A stretch of DNA of 64,000 nucleotides from Pedobacter polaris (GCF_005116505.1 NZ_SWBR01000002.1:558314-622313), one strand, 5' to 3'; positions 19,601 through 27,978 are shown, counted from the stretch's first letter. Numbers and translations: made by a program. The notes: generated from the sequence alone by a model not told the origin.

Positions 19601-19974
19601 GCGTAACCGATCATAGAAAAGCTAACTACCGTGCCTTTTGGTACACTGATTGAAAACTCTCCATTTTCATTAGTAACACCTAAAACTTTTCTAGTGTTAT
19701 CAACAACAGTAATACCTGGCACCACCTGTCCATCAGCATCATCAACAACTTTACCTTTTACAACCACATTTTGTACAGTAGTTTGTTGTGCAAAAGATTG
19801 TGCTGATGTAATTGCTAGAATTAAACTTCCAAACAAGAATAGTTTACAGGAAAAAATACCACTGTAGATTAAATTAAAACTACTTCGTTTTTTGTACTGC
19901 TTTTCCGCGTCTTTAGTTTCACTACGCAAGTTATGCCAAAGCAGAGCAACATGTTGAGTAAATGTTTTGTTCAT
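16651..19974 (-). CDS. SusC/RagA-family TonB-dependent outer-membrane transporter
   Basis: An 1107-residue TonB-dependent transporter. After an unusually long N-region (~45 residues before the hydrophobic core at ~46-62) comes a carboxypeptidase-D regulatory-like domain (~72-150, VKGKVVDDADGQVVPGITVV), a TonB-box-like LSEVVITTALG segment, the plug (SDALSGKVAGLNLVR-like, ILRGENNLTGDNEALIVIDG) and a beta barrel ending NYGLRLVVGI. No STN domain is present, so this is not a sigma/anti-sigma signalling type. It is the first gene of the leftward operon, with a promoter at 20033-20060. It takes up a ligand too large for porins, and the neighbours suggest a phosphodiester compound. Confidence 0.95.
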   Translation of the reverse strand: MNKTFTQHVALLWHNLRSETKDAEKQYKKRSSFNLIYSGIFSCKLFLFGSLILAITSAQSFAQQTTVQNVVVKGKVVDDADGQVVPGITVVDNTRKVLGVTNENGEFSISVPKGTVVSFSMIGYATITRTFNDGQANLVIRIKESSSQLSEVVITTALGIKRSERALGYATTTLDSTTITNAISSNWTDALSGKVAGLNLVRNSGPAASNKIILRGENNLTGDNEALIVIDGVVASSSSRRTAATGGGAYGTGGDIMPVDFGSGLNDLNSEDIESVTVLKGPAASALYGQRGANGAIVITTKSATKNRKTVGITFTSNSAWEQVNRKPDRQTEFGLGNDGSNFYQWGTGAVSAAYGPPLGTGLMFYQYDPATKALGTTRTPFVAYEDPIDAFFVTGFEQTNSLTLDGTYKGVGLRLTASHGENEWIVPNTGLERTSVALNANSNITKKLSVNIKAQYSNRNADNLPTTGFGNQSLMYWFAFSQPNINTDWYRDYWKTGREFIEFSDLTTSFPEGPYAISEQYLNGQRRNGFLGNIQANYKFTKELSLMVRASGDLNKDVRETKRPFGANGTGWAQGAYRVSNIRSYEISADFMLKYDKKIGKDFQLNASLGGSQMRNEYNRLEVRADGLVTPNIFRLDNNLNPLVYAPDTARYRINSFYGTASFSYKNYLYLDLTARQDWNSTLATITRTDNVGFFYPSASLAFIASDYWKLPKSISFAKFRASIAQVGSGSTIPYRTEYNYLIAANNTYPGNALTNPTILPNANLKPLITTTVELGLDLKMFNNRLNLDFAIYSGNTKNQILSRILDKSTGYNIGVFNVGQVDNKGIEIALNATPIKSKNFSWTVNGTFTANRNKIKELADSSVVLRTGGFGNGGQIVAQVGGSMGDLYGNGFLRTSDGQIIFDEKTGVPRIDNNIRYLGNTMPLFRYSFGTGFTYKQVSMNVLFDAQLGAVGHSMTMAQLLRFGKSSLTLPGRYNGILGQGVVENTDVNGNRLGTYRPNDVIAADIQSYYETIGYNQAEGAVYSTNYLKFREANLTYSFNKKFLQRIGFSKMTISAYGRNLFIWSRWPGFDPEFGTLSGSDIQQGFEVGQLPSTRNYGLRLVVGI

Positions 19975-20482
19975 AATTTATTGATATATCCGGTTAGTTT
20001 ATGCAAACAATTTAGTTCTGCTACCGAAGTCGCAAAAGTAAGCGACGAACGTTAAGCCAATATTAACTATTCGTTAATAGTTTCGAACTTTTTTATTCCG
20101 ATTTATTTAATTTTATGTTATTAAATATTTCGATATAAAAATATAAAAACAAATTGAAACTACTAATTATTTTTAAATATTCAAAAATGATTGGCTTTTT
20201 TAGAACAAAAACAAGGTTTAATTAAATTAACAGCGTAAGTAATTATTCAATAATAATTGCCATTACAAATCAAAAAGACTTAAATTCCCTGCTGAAGAAT
20301 ATTATTTTAGCTAACATAGATTTAACACGCAACATTTCGGTTACAAGGAATAAGTTCTATGAAAGAATAGCAATGAGATTAATATCGAAACTTGCTCGAA
20401 AGGTTAATAACAGAAATAAAACTTCTTATTAGTTAATTGAAAGGAACTGAATAGCCATTAATATATAAGAGTAAAGGACTAA
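19975..20482. promoter_or_regulatory. 508-base regulatory region between susC and glpR
   Basis: No gene is seen here. It holds the susC promoter, a perfect AACTATT/AATAGTT inverted repeat (20065-20082) and four copies of TTTCGA or its complement (20081, 20128, 20385, 20396). By base composition well under one copy would be expected. The 12-mer ATATTTCGATAT (20125-20136) differs by one base from ATATTTCGAAAT upstream of glpD (21339-21350). These are candidate sites for the adjacent DeoR-family repressor. Confidence 0.5.
20033..20060 (-). promoter_or_regulatory. susC promoter
   Basis: On the minus strand TACTTTTG (20040-20033) is an exact TAnnTTTG -7 box, with TTG (20060-20058) 17 bases upstream, slightly shorter than the usual 19-21. 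The predicted transcript start is about 50 bases before the susC ATG. The inverted repeat at 20065-20082 lies just upstream of the -33 element. Confidence 0.5.
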
Positions 20483-21250
20483 TTAAACGATAGTGACCGT
20501 AACACCTAGTCCTTCAAGGTGATTTACAATTTGCTGAGATATACCTTTATCAGTAATAATATGATCTATATCTTCAAGCCCACAAATTTTACCAAAGCCC
20601 CTTTTACCAAACTTAGTAGAGTCGGCTAGAACAATTGTTTTTTGTGAAACATTGATCATTTTACGGTTTAGATGAGCTTCCATTGCATTAGTGGTGGTTA
20701 AGCCGTAATCTAAATCAATTCCGTCAACACCTAAAAACAGTGTGTTAAAATAAAAATCTTGAAGTACTTGTTCTGCATAAACCCCCATTACAGACGATGA
20801 GCTTTTACGCAATATACCACCCAATTGAATGACCTCAATACCAGGCTCTCTTAACAATTCTAATGCAATATTTAAAGCAGATGTTACAACTGTTAAATTA
20901 AGTCCAGCGGGAATGTTTTTTACAAAATATAACAAAGTAGTACCAGAAGCAACGACTACAGAATCATTCTCTTTTAAAAGCTTGGCAGCAGCAGCACCAA
21001 TCTTGTTTTTCTCAATTGATTGTAGCTTTTCTTTTTCGTTAACTGGCCTGTCAACTGTATATGGATTATTAACTGTAGCACCACCATGTGTTCTAAAAAG
21101 CAAGCTTTTATCTTCTAATAGCTTCAAATCTTTCCGTATCGTTACAGATGAAACTTTTAGTTCTTTACACAGTTCAACAACATTTATATACTGATCTTTT
21201 TGTATCCTGTTCAGTATAAACTGATGTCTTTCAGCTAAGTTCATTATCAT
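20483..21250 (-). CDS. glpR: DeoR/GlpR-family transcriptional repressor
   Basis: A 255-residue DeoR-type regulator: N-terminal winged helix (AERHQFILNRIQKDQYINVVELCKELKVSSVTIRKDLKLLE) and a C-terminal sugar-phosphate sensor (about 75-240, with VTSALNIALEL, GG and LFLGVDGID). In this family glycerol-3-phosphate or another phosphorylated metabolite releases the repressor from DNA. It sits between the susC arm and the divergent glpD-glpK-glpF arm, which strongly suggests that it senses glycerol-3-phosphate for both. Homologues usually start at the second ATG (MNLAERHQFI), giving 21244 as an alternative start. Confidence 0.88.
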   Translation of the reverse strand: MIMNLAERHQFILNRIQKDQYINVVELCKELKVSSVTIRKDLKLLEDKSLLFRTHGGATVNNPYTVDRPVNEKEKLQSIEKNKIGAAAAKLLKENDSVVVASGTTLLYFVKNIPAGLNLTVVTSALNIALELLREPGIEVIQLGGILRKSSSSVMGVYAEQVLQDFYFNTLFLGVDGIDLDYGLTTTNAMEAHLNRKMINVSQKTIVLADSTKFGKRGFGKICGLEDIDHIITDKGISQQIVNHLEGLGVTVTIV

Positions 21251-21338
21251 ATTTGGGTCTTCTTGTTTGCAAAATAATAAATAAAATAAAGACTCAATCT
21301 ATTTGGTTAAATAAAATATTTTTTTTAGTTGATTTTTT

Positions 21339-21350
21339 ATATTTCGAAAT
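21339..21350. promoter_or_regulatory. Candidate GlpR operator upstream of glpD
   Basis: ATATTTCGAAAT contains the perfect 10-base palindrome ATTTCGAAAT (21341-21350). One base differs from a site upstream of susC. A further GTTTCG half-site lies just downstream near 21372. Its position about 50 bases before glpD suits repression. Confidence 0.4.
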
Positions 21351-21398
21351 GATTACTTATACTTGCTTATTGTTTCGTTTTATTATTTTTCATTATTA

Positions 21399-22991
21399 AT
21401 GCGTAGAATACACAGTTATCGTTTATCAGATCAATCAACCTGGGATGTAATCATTATTGGTGGTGGCGCAACAGGATTGGGCACTGCACTTGACTCGGCT
21501 AGCAGGGGCTTAAAAACATTACTCGTTGAACAGTCCGATTTTGCCAAAGGCACATCTAGTAGAAGTACCAAATTAGTACATGGCGGCGTGCGTTATTTGG
21601 CTCAAGGTGATATAGGACTAGTTAAACATGCTCTTCGTGAGAGAGGATTGTTAGAACAAAATGCTTCTCATCTAGTTCATAAAGAAGAATTTATTATCCC
21701 TTGCTATGATTGGTTTTCTGTAGCAAAGTACCTAACTGGATTAACGCTATACGACTGGCTTGCAGGTAAATATAGCTTTGGAAAATCTAAATATTTATCA
21801 AAAAAAGAAACATTAAAAGTAATGCCTGGCATTAAGCAAAAAGGCCTTAAAGGAGCTATTAGGTATTTTGATGGCAAGTTTGATGATGCTCGTTTAGCTA
21901 TAAATATTGCTCAAACTGCAACTGAACAAGGAGCTACCTTAATTAATTACATGAAAGTAGTTAACCTTTTAAAAGAAGGAGATTGTGTAACCGGAATTGA
22001 AGCTGAAGATGCGATAACACAGGAAAGATTTAAACTTAAAGGGAAAATAGTAATCAATGCAACAGGAGTTTTTGTTGATGAGATTTTACAAATGAACAAC
22101 CCTAACGCAAAGAAAATGGTTCGCCCTAGCCAAGGTGTTCACATTGTACTAAAAAAGGAATTTTTAAATAGCGAATCTGCACTTATGATTCCAAAAACTG
22201 CAGATGGAAGGGTTTTATTTGCAGTACAATGGCATGAACATCTATTAGTTGGAACTACAGACACACCTTTAGACGAACATAGTTTAGAGCCTCGAGCTTT
22301 AAAAGAAGAAACAGATTTTATACTAGCCACTGCCGGATCTTACTTTAACACTAAACCTACTGAAAATGATATCTTAAGCGTTTTTTCTGGTTTAAGGCCA
22401 TTAGCCGCTCCTACCGATTCAAATGGCAATAGTACTAAAGAAATCAGCAGGGATCATAAATTAATAGTTTCTGCAAAAGGTTTAATTACAATTACGGGAG
22501 GTAAATGGACTACCTATAGAAGAATGGCAGAAGAAACAATTGATTTAGCGATTAAACATAGTGGATTCGAGCCCAAAAGCTGTGTAACAAAAAATCTTAA
22601 GATTCATGGGTGTGCAATTAGTACGGATAATAACTATATGAATATTTATGGGTCTGATAGGGAATTTATTGAAGATTTATGCAAAAAACAACCTGAACTA
22701 AGTAAAAAACTACACCTTAACTTTCCATATACAGAAGCTGAGGTGGTTTGGTCAATCAGAAATGAAATGGCAGAAACTGTTGAAGATATTTTAAGCAGAA
22801 GACTAAGAGTGCTTTTCATTGATGCAAGTGCAGCAATTGAGATGAGCGAAAGAGTTGCTTCAATTTTAGCAGAAGAATTGGGTGCAGATAAAAATTGGAA
22901 AGAGAATCAAATAGAAATATTTAATAAATTAGCTTCTGGATACATCTATCACGCTAATAAAATTGATCACAAACCAGCTTTAGCGAGTTAG
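21399..22991 (+). CDS. glpD: FAD-dependent glycerol-3-phosphate dehydrogenase
   Basis: GlpD oxidises glycerol-3-phosphate to dihydroxyacetone phosphate at the inner membrane and passes electrons to quinone. The N-terminal Rossmann motif [16 protein letters not shown] binds FAD, followed by [17 protein letters not shown] (the DAO-family GlpD signature). GLRPLAAP and [13 protein letters not shown] lie further on, with the C-terminal GlpD domain after residue ~400. I choose the ATG at 21399 (530 residues, [12 protein letters not shown]). The frame is open up to a TTG at 21363, but those 12 extra hydrophobic codons lie in the likely promoter/operator region. It is followed after 22 bases by glpK. 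Confidence 0.94.
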   Translation: MRRIHSYRLSDQSTWDVIIIGGGATGLGTALDSASRGLKTLLVEQSDFAKGTSSRSTKLVHGGVRYLAQGDIGLVKHALRERGLLEQNASHLVHKEEFIIPCYDWFSVAKYLTGLTLYDWLAGKYSFGKSKYLSKKETLKVMPGIKQKGLKGAIRYFDGKFDDARLAINIAQTATEQGATLINYMKVVNLLKEGDCVTGIEAEDAITQERFKLKGKIVINATGVFVDEILQMNNPNAKKMVRPSQGVHIVLKKEFLNSESALMIPKTADGRVLFAVQWHEHLLVGTTDTPLDEHSLEPRALKEETDFILATAGSYFNTKPTENDILSVFSGLRPLAAPTDSNGNSTKEISRDHKLIVSAKGLITITGGKWTTYRRMAEETIDLAIKHSGFEPKSCVTKNLKIHGCAISTDNNYMNIYGSDREFIEDLCKKQPELSKKLHLNFPYTEAEVVWSIRNEMAETVEDILSRRLRVLFIDASAAIEMSERVASILAEELGADKNWKENQIEIFNKLASGYIYHANKIDHKPALAS

Positions 22992-23013
22992 TAACCTAAC
23001 CAAATATAAACTT

Positions 23014-24504
23014 ATGAGCAAATACATCCTATCTCTCGATCAAGGAACCACAAGTTCGAGAGCAATAGTTTTTAACCATGATGGTGAAATTGTTGCCATT
23101 GCGCAAAAAGAATTCACACAAATTTATCCTCATGCAGGTTGGGTTGAGCATGATCCATTGGAAATTTGGTCTACGCAATTATCTGTAGCTGCCGAGGCTA
23201 TTGTAAAAGCTGGATTATCGGCAACTGATATCAACTCAATTGGAATCACTAATCAAAGAGAAACTACAGTTGTATGGGATAGAGAAACTGGTCAACCAGT
23301 TTACAATGCAATTGTTTGGCAAGATAGACGTACATCTGATTATTGTGATAGTATTAGAAAACAAGGGCTATCTCAAAAAATTCAAGATAAAACTGGTTTA
23401 ATAATCGATTCTTATTTCTCTGCCACAAAAGCAAGATGGGTTTTAGAGAATGTAGCAGGTGCAAAAGAAAAAGCAGCTGCTGGTAAATTGGCATTTGGAA
23501 CAATTGACACTTGGTTAATTTGGAAATTAACAAATGGTGCAACTCATGTAACTGATGTAAGTAACGCATCTCGAACCATGATTTACAATATCCACACTTT
23601 AAGTTGGGATGAAGAATTACTGGATTTATTTGGCATTCCAAAATCAATGTTACCAGAAGTAAAATCATCAAGTGAGATTTATGGCGAAACCGCTGGGAAT
23701 GTTTTAGCAGCTAAAATACCTATCGCTGGTATCGCTGGTGATCAGCAATCTGCCCTATTTGGACAAATGTGTACAGAAATTGGAATGGTAAAAAATACAT
23801 ACGGCACAGGTTGTTTTATGTTAATGAACATTGGTAAAACTCCAAAAATCTCTGTTAATAACCTTCTAACTACAATTGCTTGGCAAATAAATGGTGAAGT
23901 AAATTATGCATTAGAAGGAAGTATTTTTATAGGTGGGGCCGTTGTACAATGGCTTAGAGATGAACTTGGCATGATATCTAAATCTGCTGATGTAGAAACG
24001 TTAGCTTCTAAAGTTCCTGATACACAAGGCGTTTATATTGTTCCAGCATTTGCTGGCTTGGGAGCCCCACATTGGGACCAACATGCTCGTGGAACAATAA
24101 CTGGCTTAACTAGGGGTACAAATAAATCGCATATTGCAAGAGCTGCATTAGAAAGTATTGCTTACCAAACCATGGATGTTTTGAAAGCTATGGAAGCTGA
24201 TGCTGGAGTTGGTATTTCAGAACTAAGAGTTGATGGGGGTGCAACAGCAAATAATCTTTTAATGCAATTTCAGGCTGATTTATTAAACTGCAAAGTGATT
24301 AGACCAGAAGTTACCGAAGTTACGGCAATTGGGGCAGCCTATCTTGCAGGTTTGGCAACAGGTTTTTGGGATAGTATAGATCAAATAAGATCTCAATGGA
24401 AAATCAATAGAACATTTGTAGCAAGTGATAATATTGACAATACAACCCGAATTAAAGGTTGGAATAGAGCGATAAAAGCTGCAAGAGTTAACGCAGAAGA
24501 TTAA
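23014..24504 (+). CDS. glpK: Glycerol kinase
   Basis: A 496-residue FGGY-family kinase that phosphorylates glycerol to glycerol-3-phosphate with ATP. It has [14 protein letters not shown] (phosphate 1), [18 protein letters not shown] (the glycerol-binding Arg-Glu pair), [10 protein letters not shown] and [10 protein letters not shown]. The C-terminal region carries GLGAPHWD and the adenosine motif [19 protein letters not shown]. The length is canonical. It lies 22 bases after glpD and 54 before glpF, so the three form an operon. Glycerol-3-phosphate it produces is both the GlpD substrate and the expected inducer. Confidence 0.97.
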   Translation: MSKYILSLDQGTTSSRAIVFNHDGEIVAIAQKEFTQIYPHAGWVEHDPLEIWSTQLSVAAEAIVKAGLSATDINSIGITNQRETTVVWDRETGQPVYNAIVWQDRRTSDYCDSIRKQGLSQKIQDKTGLIIDSYFSATKARWVLENVAGAKEKAAAGKLAFGTIDTWLIWKLTNGATHVTDVSNASRTMIYNIHTLSWDEELLDLFGIPKSMLPEVKSSSEIYGETAGNVLAAKIPIAGIAGDQQSALFGQMCTEIGMVKNTYGTGCFMLMNIGKTPKISVNNLLTTIAWQINGEVNYALEGSIFIGGAVVQWLRDELGMISKSADVETLASKVPDTQGVYIVPAFAGLGAPHWDQHARGTITGLTRGTNKSHIARAALESIAYQTMDVLKAMEADAGVGISELRVDGGATANNLLMQFQADLLNCKVIRPEVTEVTAIGAAYLAGLATGFWDSIDQIRSQWKINRTFVASDNIDNTTRIKGWNRAIKAARVNAED

Positions 24505-24558
24505 AAATATTTACAAATTGCAAATCCCTTTGGATATTGCATTTAACCAAATAAAAAT

Positions 24559-25296
24559 ATGAACGTATACCTATCAGAATTCATTGGCACAGCATTAATG
24601 ATATTATTAGGCAATGGTGTAGTAGCAAATGTTGTACTTAAGGATACAAAAGGCAACAATAGTGGTTGGATGGTGATAACTACTGCTTGGGCCCTAGCTG
24701 TATTTGTTGGTGTTGTAGTTGCCGGTCCACATAGTGGTGCACATTTAAACCCTATTGTAAGTTTAGGTTTAGCTATTGCTGGAAAATTTAGTTGGGCATT
24801 AGTGCCAGGATATGCAGGTGCTCAAGTTGCCGGTGCAATGACCGGTGCATTCTTAGTTTGGCTAATGTATAAAGATCATTTTGATGCTACTGAGGATCAA
24901 GGATTAAAAGCAGCTCCGTTTGCAACCGGTCCAGCAATAAGAAATTATACTTCTAATTTAATATCAGAAATTATTGGGACTTTCGTTTTAATCTTCGTCA
25001 TTTTCTATTTTACTGATGCTAATATGGGCACTAAAGAAGAGGCCACTCCTATTGGTTTAGGGTCTTTAGGCGCAATACCTGTAGCATTTTTAGTTTGGGT
25101 AATTGGTTTAGGTTTAGGTGGCACAACTGGATATGCAATTAACCCAGCTAGAGATTTAGGACCAAGAATAGTTCATGCTTTAATTCCAATGAAGGGTAAA
25201 GGTGGTAGCGACTGGGCCTATGCATGGGTACCAATTATAGGTCCGATAATAGGCTCTTCCTTAGCTGCTTTAGCTTTTTTAGCATTAAACCCTTAA
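24559..25296 (+). CDS. glpF: Glycerol facilitator (MIP/aquaporin family)
   Basis: A 245-residue channel with six membrane segments and the two re-entrant loops of the MIP family. The second loop is canonical, NPARD at 195-199, with the Asp typical of glycerol-conducting members. The first loop reads HLNPIVSLG with NPI at 64-66 in place of NPA. Together with glpD and glpK it allows glycerol entry, trapping and oxidation. The gene ends just before a terminator. Water or another polyol could also be conducted; the operon favours glycerol. Confidence 0.93.
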   Translation: MNVYLSEFIGTALMILLGNGVVANVVLKDTKGNNSGWMVITTAWALAVFVGVVVAGPHSGAHLNPIVSLGLAIAGKFSWALVPGYAGAQVAGAMTGAFLVWLMYKDHFDATEDQGLKAAPFATGPAIRNYTSNLISEIIGTFVLIFVIFYFTDANMGTKEEATPIGLGSLGAIPVAFLVWVIGLGLGGTTGYAINPARDLGPRIVHALIPMKGKGGSDWAYAWVPIIGPIIGSSLAALAFLALNP

Positions 25297-25320
25297 TAAT
25301 TTGATAAATATTAAATAAGG

Positions 25321-25357
25321 AAAGCCTCGATAATCTCGGGGCTTTCTTTATTTTTGA
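25321..25357 (+). terminator. Terminator after glpF
   Basis: AAAGCCTCGA (25321-25330) pairs with TCGGGGCTTT (25336-25345) with one G-T wobble, followed by a T-rich run. The run also contains TATTTTTG (25349-25356), the probable -7 box of bioF. Confidence 0.8.
25349..25356 (+). promoter_or_regulatory. -7 box of bioF inside the glpF terminator tail
   Basis: TATTTTTG matches TAnnTTTG exactly and ends 5 bases before the bioF ATG, so transcription would begin at or next to the start codon. No clear -33 element is seen. Confidence 0.4.
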
Positions 25358-25361
25358 ATGA

Positions 25362-26483
25362 ATGAACCAAGCAGAAAATTTTCTTCAGAAAAAATTGAAT
25401 GAAAGGGTTGAAAAAGGGCTATTAAGGAAACTTACAAGTACCTCACTCCCAATTGATTTTTGTTCAAATGATTACTTAGGTTTTGCAAGATCGTTAGCGT
25501 TAAAGGAATTAATCGATAAGCAAAGTAGTGAAATTGAAAATTTTAAAAATGGATCTGGTGGTTCACGTCTATTAAGTGGAAACCATCCTTTTACCGAAAA
25601 AACGGAACAATTCATTGCAAATTTTCATCATGCACAAAGTGGATTGATTTTTAATTCTGGCTATGATGCGAATATTGGCTTATTATCCTCAATACCTCAA
25701 CGTGGAGATACTATAATTACAGATGACCTTATACATGCAAGTTTAATAGATGGTGCAAGATTAAGCTACGCAGAACGATTTAAGTTTAAACACAATGATT
25801 TAATAGATCTTGAACAAAAACTAAAAAATGCAAAGGGCATTACCTATGTAGTTGTAGAAAGTGTTTATTCAATGGATGGAGATACTGCTCCCCTAGTAGA
25901 AATAAATGAGCTCTGCAAAAAGTATAATGCTAATTTAATTGTTGATGAGGCACATGCTACAGGCGTTTTTGGGCAGCAAGGCAAAGGATTAGTCTACCAA
26001 TTAGGCCTAGAAAATGATGTTTTTGCCAGGATTGTAACTTTTGGCAAAGCGATGGGAACTCATGGTGCTATTATTTTAGGCAATGATACACTTAGAAACT
26101 ACCTGATTAATTTTGCAAGATCTTTCATTTATACAACTGCTGCTCCTTTACACAATATTATCTCGATAAATTGTGCTTATCAGCTCTTATCAAGTGGAGA
26201 TTTTGAATATCAAATCCAACAAAAAATAGCCTTATATAATCAATTAATTAAAAATATAAATTTGCCAGTAATTAAAAGTACAAGTGCAATTCAAACTATG
26301 TTGTTTGATGATAACGATAGCGCTAGAAATGCAGCAGCTGTTATGCAAAGCAAGGGTTTTGATGTCAAAGCAATTCTAAGTCCAACTGTGCCAGAAGGAA
26401 AAGAACGGTTAAGAATTTGCCTTCATACTTATAACAGTGATCAAGAAATAACCGATTTGGTTAATGAATTAAAAGTTTTGTAA
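25362..26483 (+). CDS. bioF: 8-amino-7-oxononanoate synthase
   Basis: A 373-residue PLP enzyme of the alpha-oxoamine synthase family that joins pimeloyl thioester and L-alanine in biotin synthesis. FCSNDYLGFA, SGGSRLLSGNHPFTEKTE, DEAHATGVFGQQGKG and TFGKAMGTHGA are visible; K229 is the expected Schiff-base lysine. Glycine C-acetyltransferase is the close alternative, but bioD follows 2 bases after the stop codon, which settles BioF. The ATG at 25362 is preferred over the out-of-frame ATG four bases upstream. Confidence 0.94.
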   Translation: MNQAENFLQKKLNERVEKGLLRKLTSTSLPIDFCSNDYLGFARSLALKELIDKQSSEIENFKNGSGGSRLLSGNHPFTEKTEQFIANFHHAQSGLIFNSGYDANIGLLSSIPQRGDTIITDDLIHASLIDGARLSYAERFKFKHNDLIDLEQKLKNAKGITYVVVESVYSMDGDTAPLVEINELCKKYNANLIVDEAHATGVFGQQGKGLVYQLGLENDVFARIVTFGKAMGTHGAIILGNDTLRNYLINFARSFIYTTAAPLHNIISINCAYQLLSSGDFEYQIQQKIALYNQLIKNINLPVIKSTSAIQTMLFDDNDSARNAAAVMQSKGFDVKAILSPTVPEGKERLRICLHTYNSDQEITDLVNELKVL

Positions 26484-26485
26484 TA

Positions 26486-27097
26486 ATGGCCAATAAATAT
26501 TTTATTACTGGAATTGGAACTGGAATTGGAAAAACAGTTGTTAGTGCAATTTTAACCGAAAAATTAAAGGCAGACTATTGGAAACCTATACAATCTGGGG
26601 ATCTAGAGCAAAGTGATAGCTTGACAGTTGAGAGTTTAATCAGTAATCAAAAAACTAAAATTCATCCAGAAACTTACCGATTAAATCACCCACTATCACC
26701 ACATTTATCTGCAAAGTTAGATGGAGTTGAAATCGAATTAAACCAATTTCACCTTCCAAAAACTGATAATTCGCTTATAGTTGAAGGCGCTGGTGGCTTA
26801 CTAGTTCCGTTAAATGATAAAGAACTAATTTTAGATTTGATTAAGCATTTGAATCTTGAAGTTATTGTGGTTTCACAAAATTACTTAGGAAGCATAAATC
26901 ATACATTACTTACCATTAATACCCTACAGCAACATAATATTGCTATTAAAGGCATAATTTTTAATGGGGAAGCTAATTCGGAGAGCGAAAGCTATATTTT
27001 GAATTATACTCAAATTAATCATTTAGGAAATATCCAGGCCCTCAAGAGTTTAGATAAAATAAATATTATTGAAGCAGGAAAAAGTTTAAATCTTTAG
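26486..27097 (+). CDS. bioD: Dethiobiotin synthetase
   Basis: A 203-residue P-loop ligase that closes the ureido ring of dethiobiotin from diaminopelargonate, CO2 and ATP. The N-terminal FITGIGTGIGKTVVSA holds the P-loop (GTGIGKT), YWKPIQSG the substrate lysine region, and VEGAGGLLVPL the conserved Glu/Gly loop. It starts 2 bases after bioF, so the two are translated together. No bioA, bioB or bioC is present here; these steps must be coded elsewhere. Confidence 0.95.
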   Translation: MANKYFITGIGTGIGKTVVSAILTEKLKADYWKPIQSGDLEQSDSLTVESLISNQKTKIHPETYRLNHPLSPHLSAKLDGVEIELNQFHLPKTDNSLIVEGAGGLLVPLNDKELILDLIKHLNLEVIVVSQNYLGSINHTLLTINTLQQHNIAIKGIIFNGEANSESESYILNYTQINHLGNIQALKSLDKINIIEAGKSLNL

Positions 27098-27244
27098 TAA
27101 TCCCCTTTTGCATCTCTGTTTCTTGCACAATTTGAAGTTTATAAACTGGATTGAAGCGATCTCCTGATTCTTCATCGGGAATAGAGCGTAAAGCCAGACT
27201 GACATTAATAAAAGTGATGAAATTGCTTTTCTAAAACATTACCT

Positions 27245-27302
27245 GTCATACCGACTTCGGAGGAATCTGATCAAAGAGATTCTTCGCTGTGCTCTGAATG
27301 AC
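27245..27302. repeat. Dispersed GTCATTCCGAC-type hairpin repeat (copy 1)
   Basis: GTCAT...CGACTTCGGAG, GAATCT, then AGATTC and a closing GAATGAC form an imperfect hairpin in the space between bioD and rplT. The same word order recurs in tandem at 39169-39422, with a shorter relative at 50494-50531. Confidence 0.75.
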
Positions 27303-27316
27303 AAAAAAATGGTCAT

Positions 27317-27348
27317 AAAAAAAGGGGAACAAATTGCTCCCCTTTTTT
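27317..27348. terminator. Bidirectional terminator between bioD and rplT
   Basis: AAAAAAGGGGA (ending 27328) pairs with TCCCCTTTTTT (27338-27348). Its A and T flanks let it serve both the biotin operon and the thrS-rplT operon. Confidence 0.85.
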
Positions 27349-27363
27349 ATTGTAATGTATTTC

Positions 27364-27708
27364 TTATTTTACTGCATCAATGATTGCTTTGAAAGCATCT
27401 TTATGGTTCATTGCTAAGTCTGCTAATACTTTACGGTTTAAACCGATGTTTTTAGCTGCCAATTTACCAATTAATTGAGAGTAAGATACACCGTGCTCAC
27501 GTGCTCCAGCGTTGATACGTTGGATCCACAAACCGCGGAATTCTCTTTTCTTAACTTTACGGTCACGGTAAGCATATTGCAAACCTTTTTCTACCGTGTT
27601 TTTAGCAATGGTAAATACCTTGCTTCTTGATCCCCAATAGCCTTTGGCCATATTTAGGACTTTTTTCCTTCTGCGTCTAGCAGCTACTGCGTTTACCGAA
27701 CGTGGCAT
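27364..27708 (-). CDS. rplT: 50S ribosomal protein L20
   Basis: A 114-residue protein with the full L20 pattern: [50 protein letters not shown] and the C-terminal KAIIDAVK. It binds 23S rRNA early in large-subunit assembly and in many bacteria represses its own operon. It is the last gene of thrS-infC-rpmI-rplT, 69 bases after rpmI. No obvious L20 leader mimic was seen by eye. Confidence 0.98.
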   Translation of the reverse strand: MPRSVNAVAARRRRKKVLNMAKGYWGSRSKVFTIAKNTVEKGLQYAYRDRKVKKREFRGLWIQRINAGAREHGVSYSQLIGKLAAKNIGLNRKVLADLAMNHKDAFKAIIDAVK

Positions 27709-27777
27709 AGTGTGTTGTTTTTGATAAGCGGTGTTGCTTTCGCAATCTTAGTTACCGAGTATCTGGTTAAAAATTAA

Positions 27778-27978
27778 TTATTTACCGATTGCAAGCATAC
27801 GTTTAACGTTGCCCATATCAGCTGCACTTACCAGACTTGTCTGGCCTAAGTTACGCTTACGTTTAGTGCTCATTTTAGTTAAAATGTGACTTTTGTATGC
27901 GTTCTTTCTTGAGATTTTACCTGTTCCAGTAAGCGAAAAACGCTTTTTAGCACTGGAATTGGTTTTCATTTTTGGCAT
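27778..27978 (-). CDS. rpmI: 50S ribosomal protein L35
   Basis: A 66-residue basic protein with the L35 pattern [38 protein letters not shown] and the C-terminal VKRMLAIGK. It lies between infC (27 bases upstream) and rplT, the order seen in most bacteria. Confidence 0.98.
   Translation of the reverse strand: MPKMKTNSSAKKRFSLTGTGKISRKNAYKSHILTKMSTKRKRNLGQTSLVSAADMGNVKRMLAIGK

Noticed and set aside
8352-21250. Polysaccharide utilisation locus
   Set aside because: SusC and SusD are present but no glycoside hydrolase, lyase or sulfatase; neighbours are phosphoesterases and glycerol-phosphate genes.
21363-21398. Longer GlpD start at TTG
   Set aside because: The 12 added residues precede the normal FAD-binding start and overlap likely promoter/operator DNA; an ATG is available at 21399.
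25362-26483. Glycine C-acetyltransferase (kbl)
   Set aside because: The sequence alone allows it, but the gene is coupled to bioD by a 2-base gap, so BioF is the better call.
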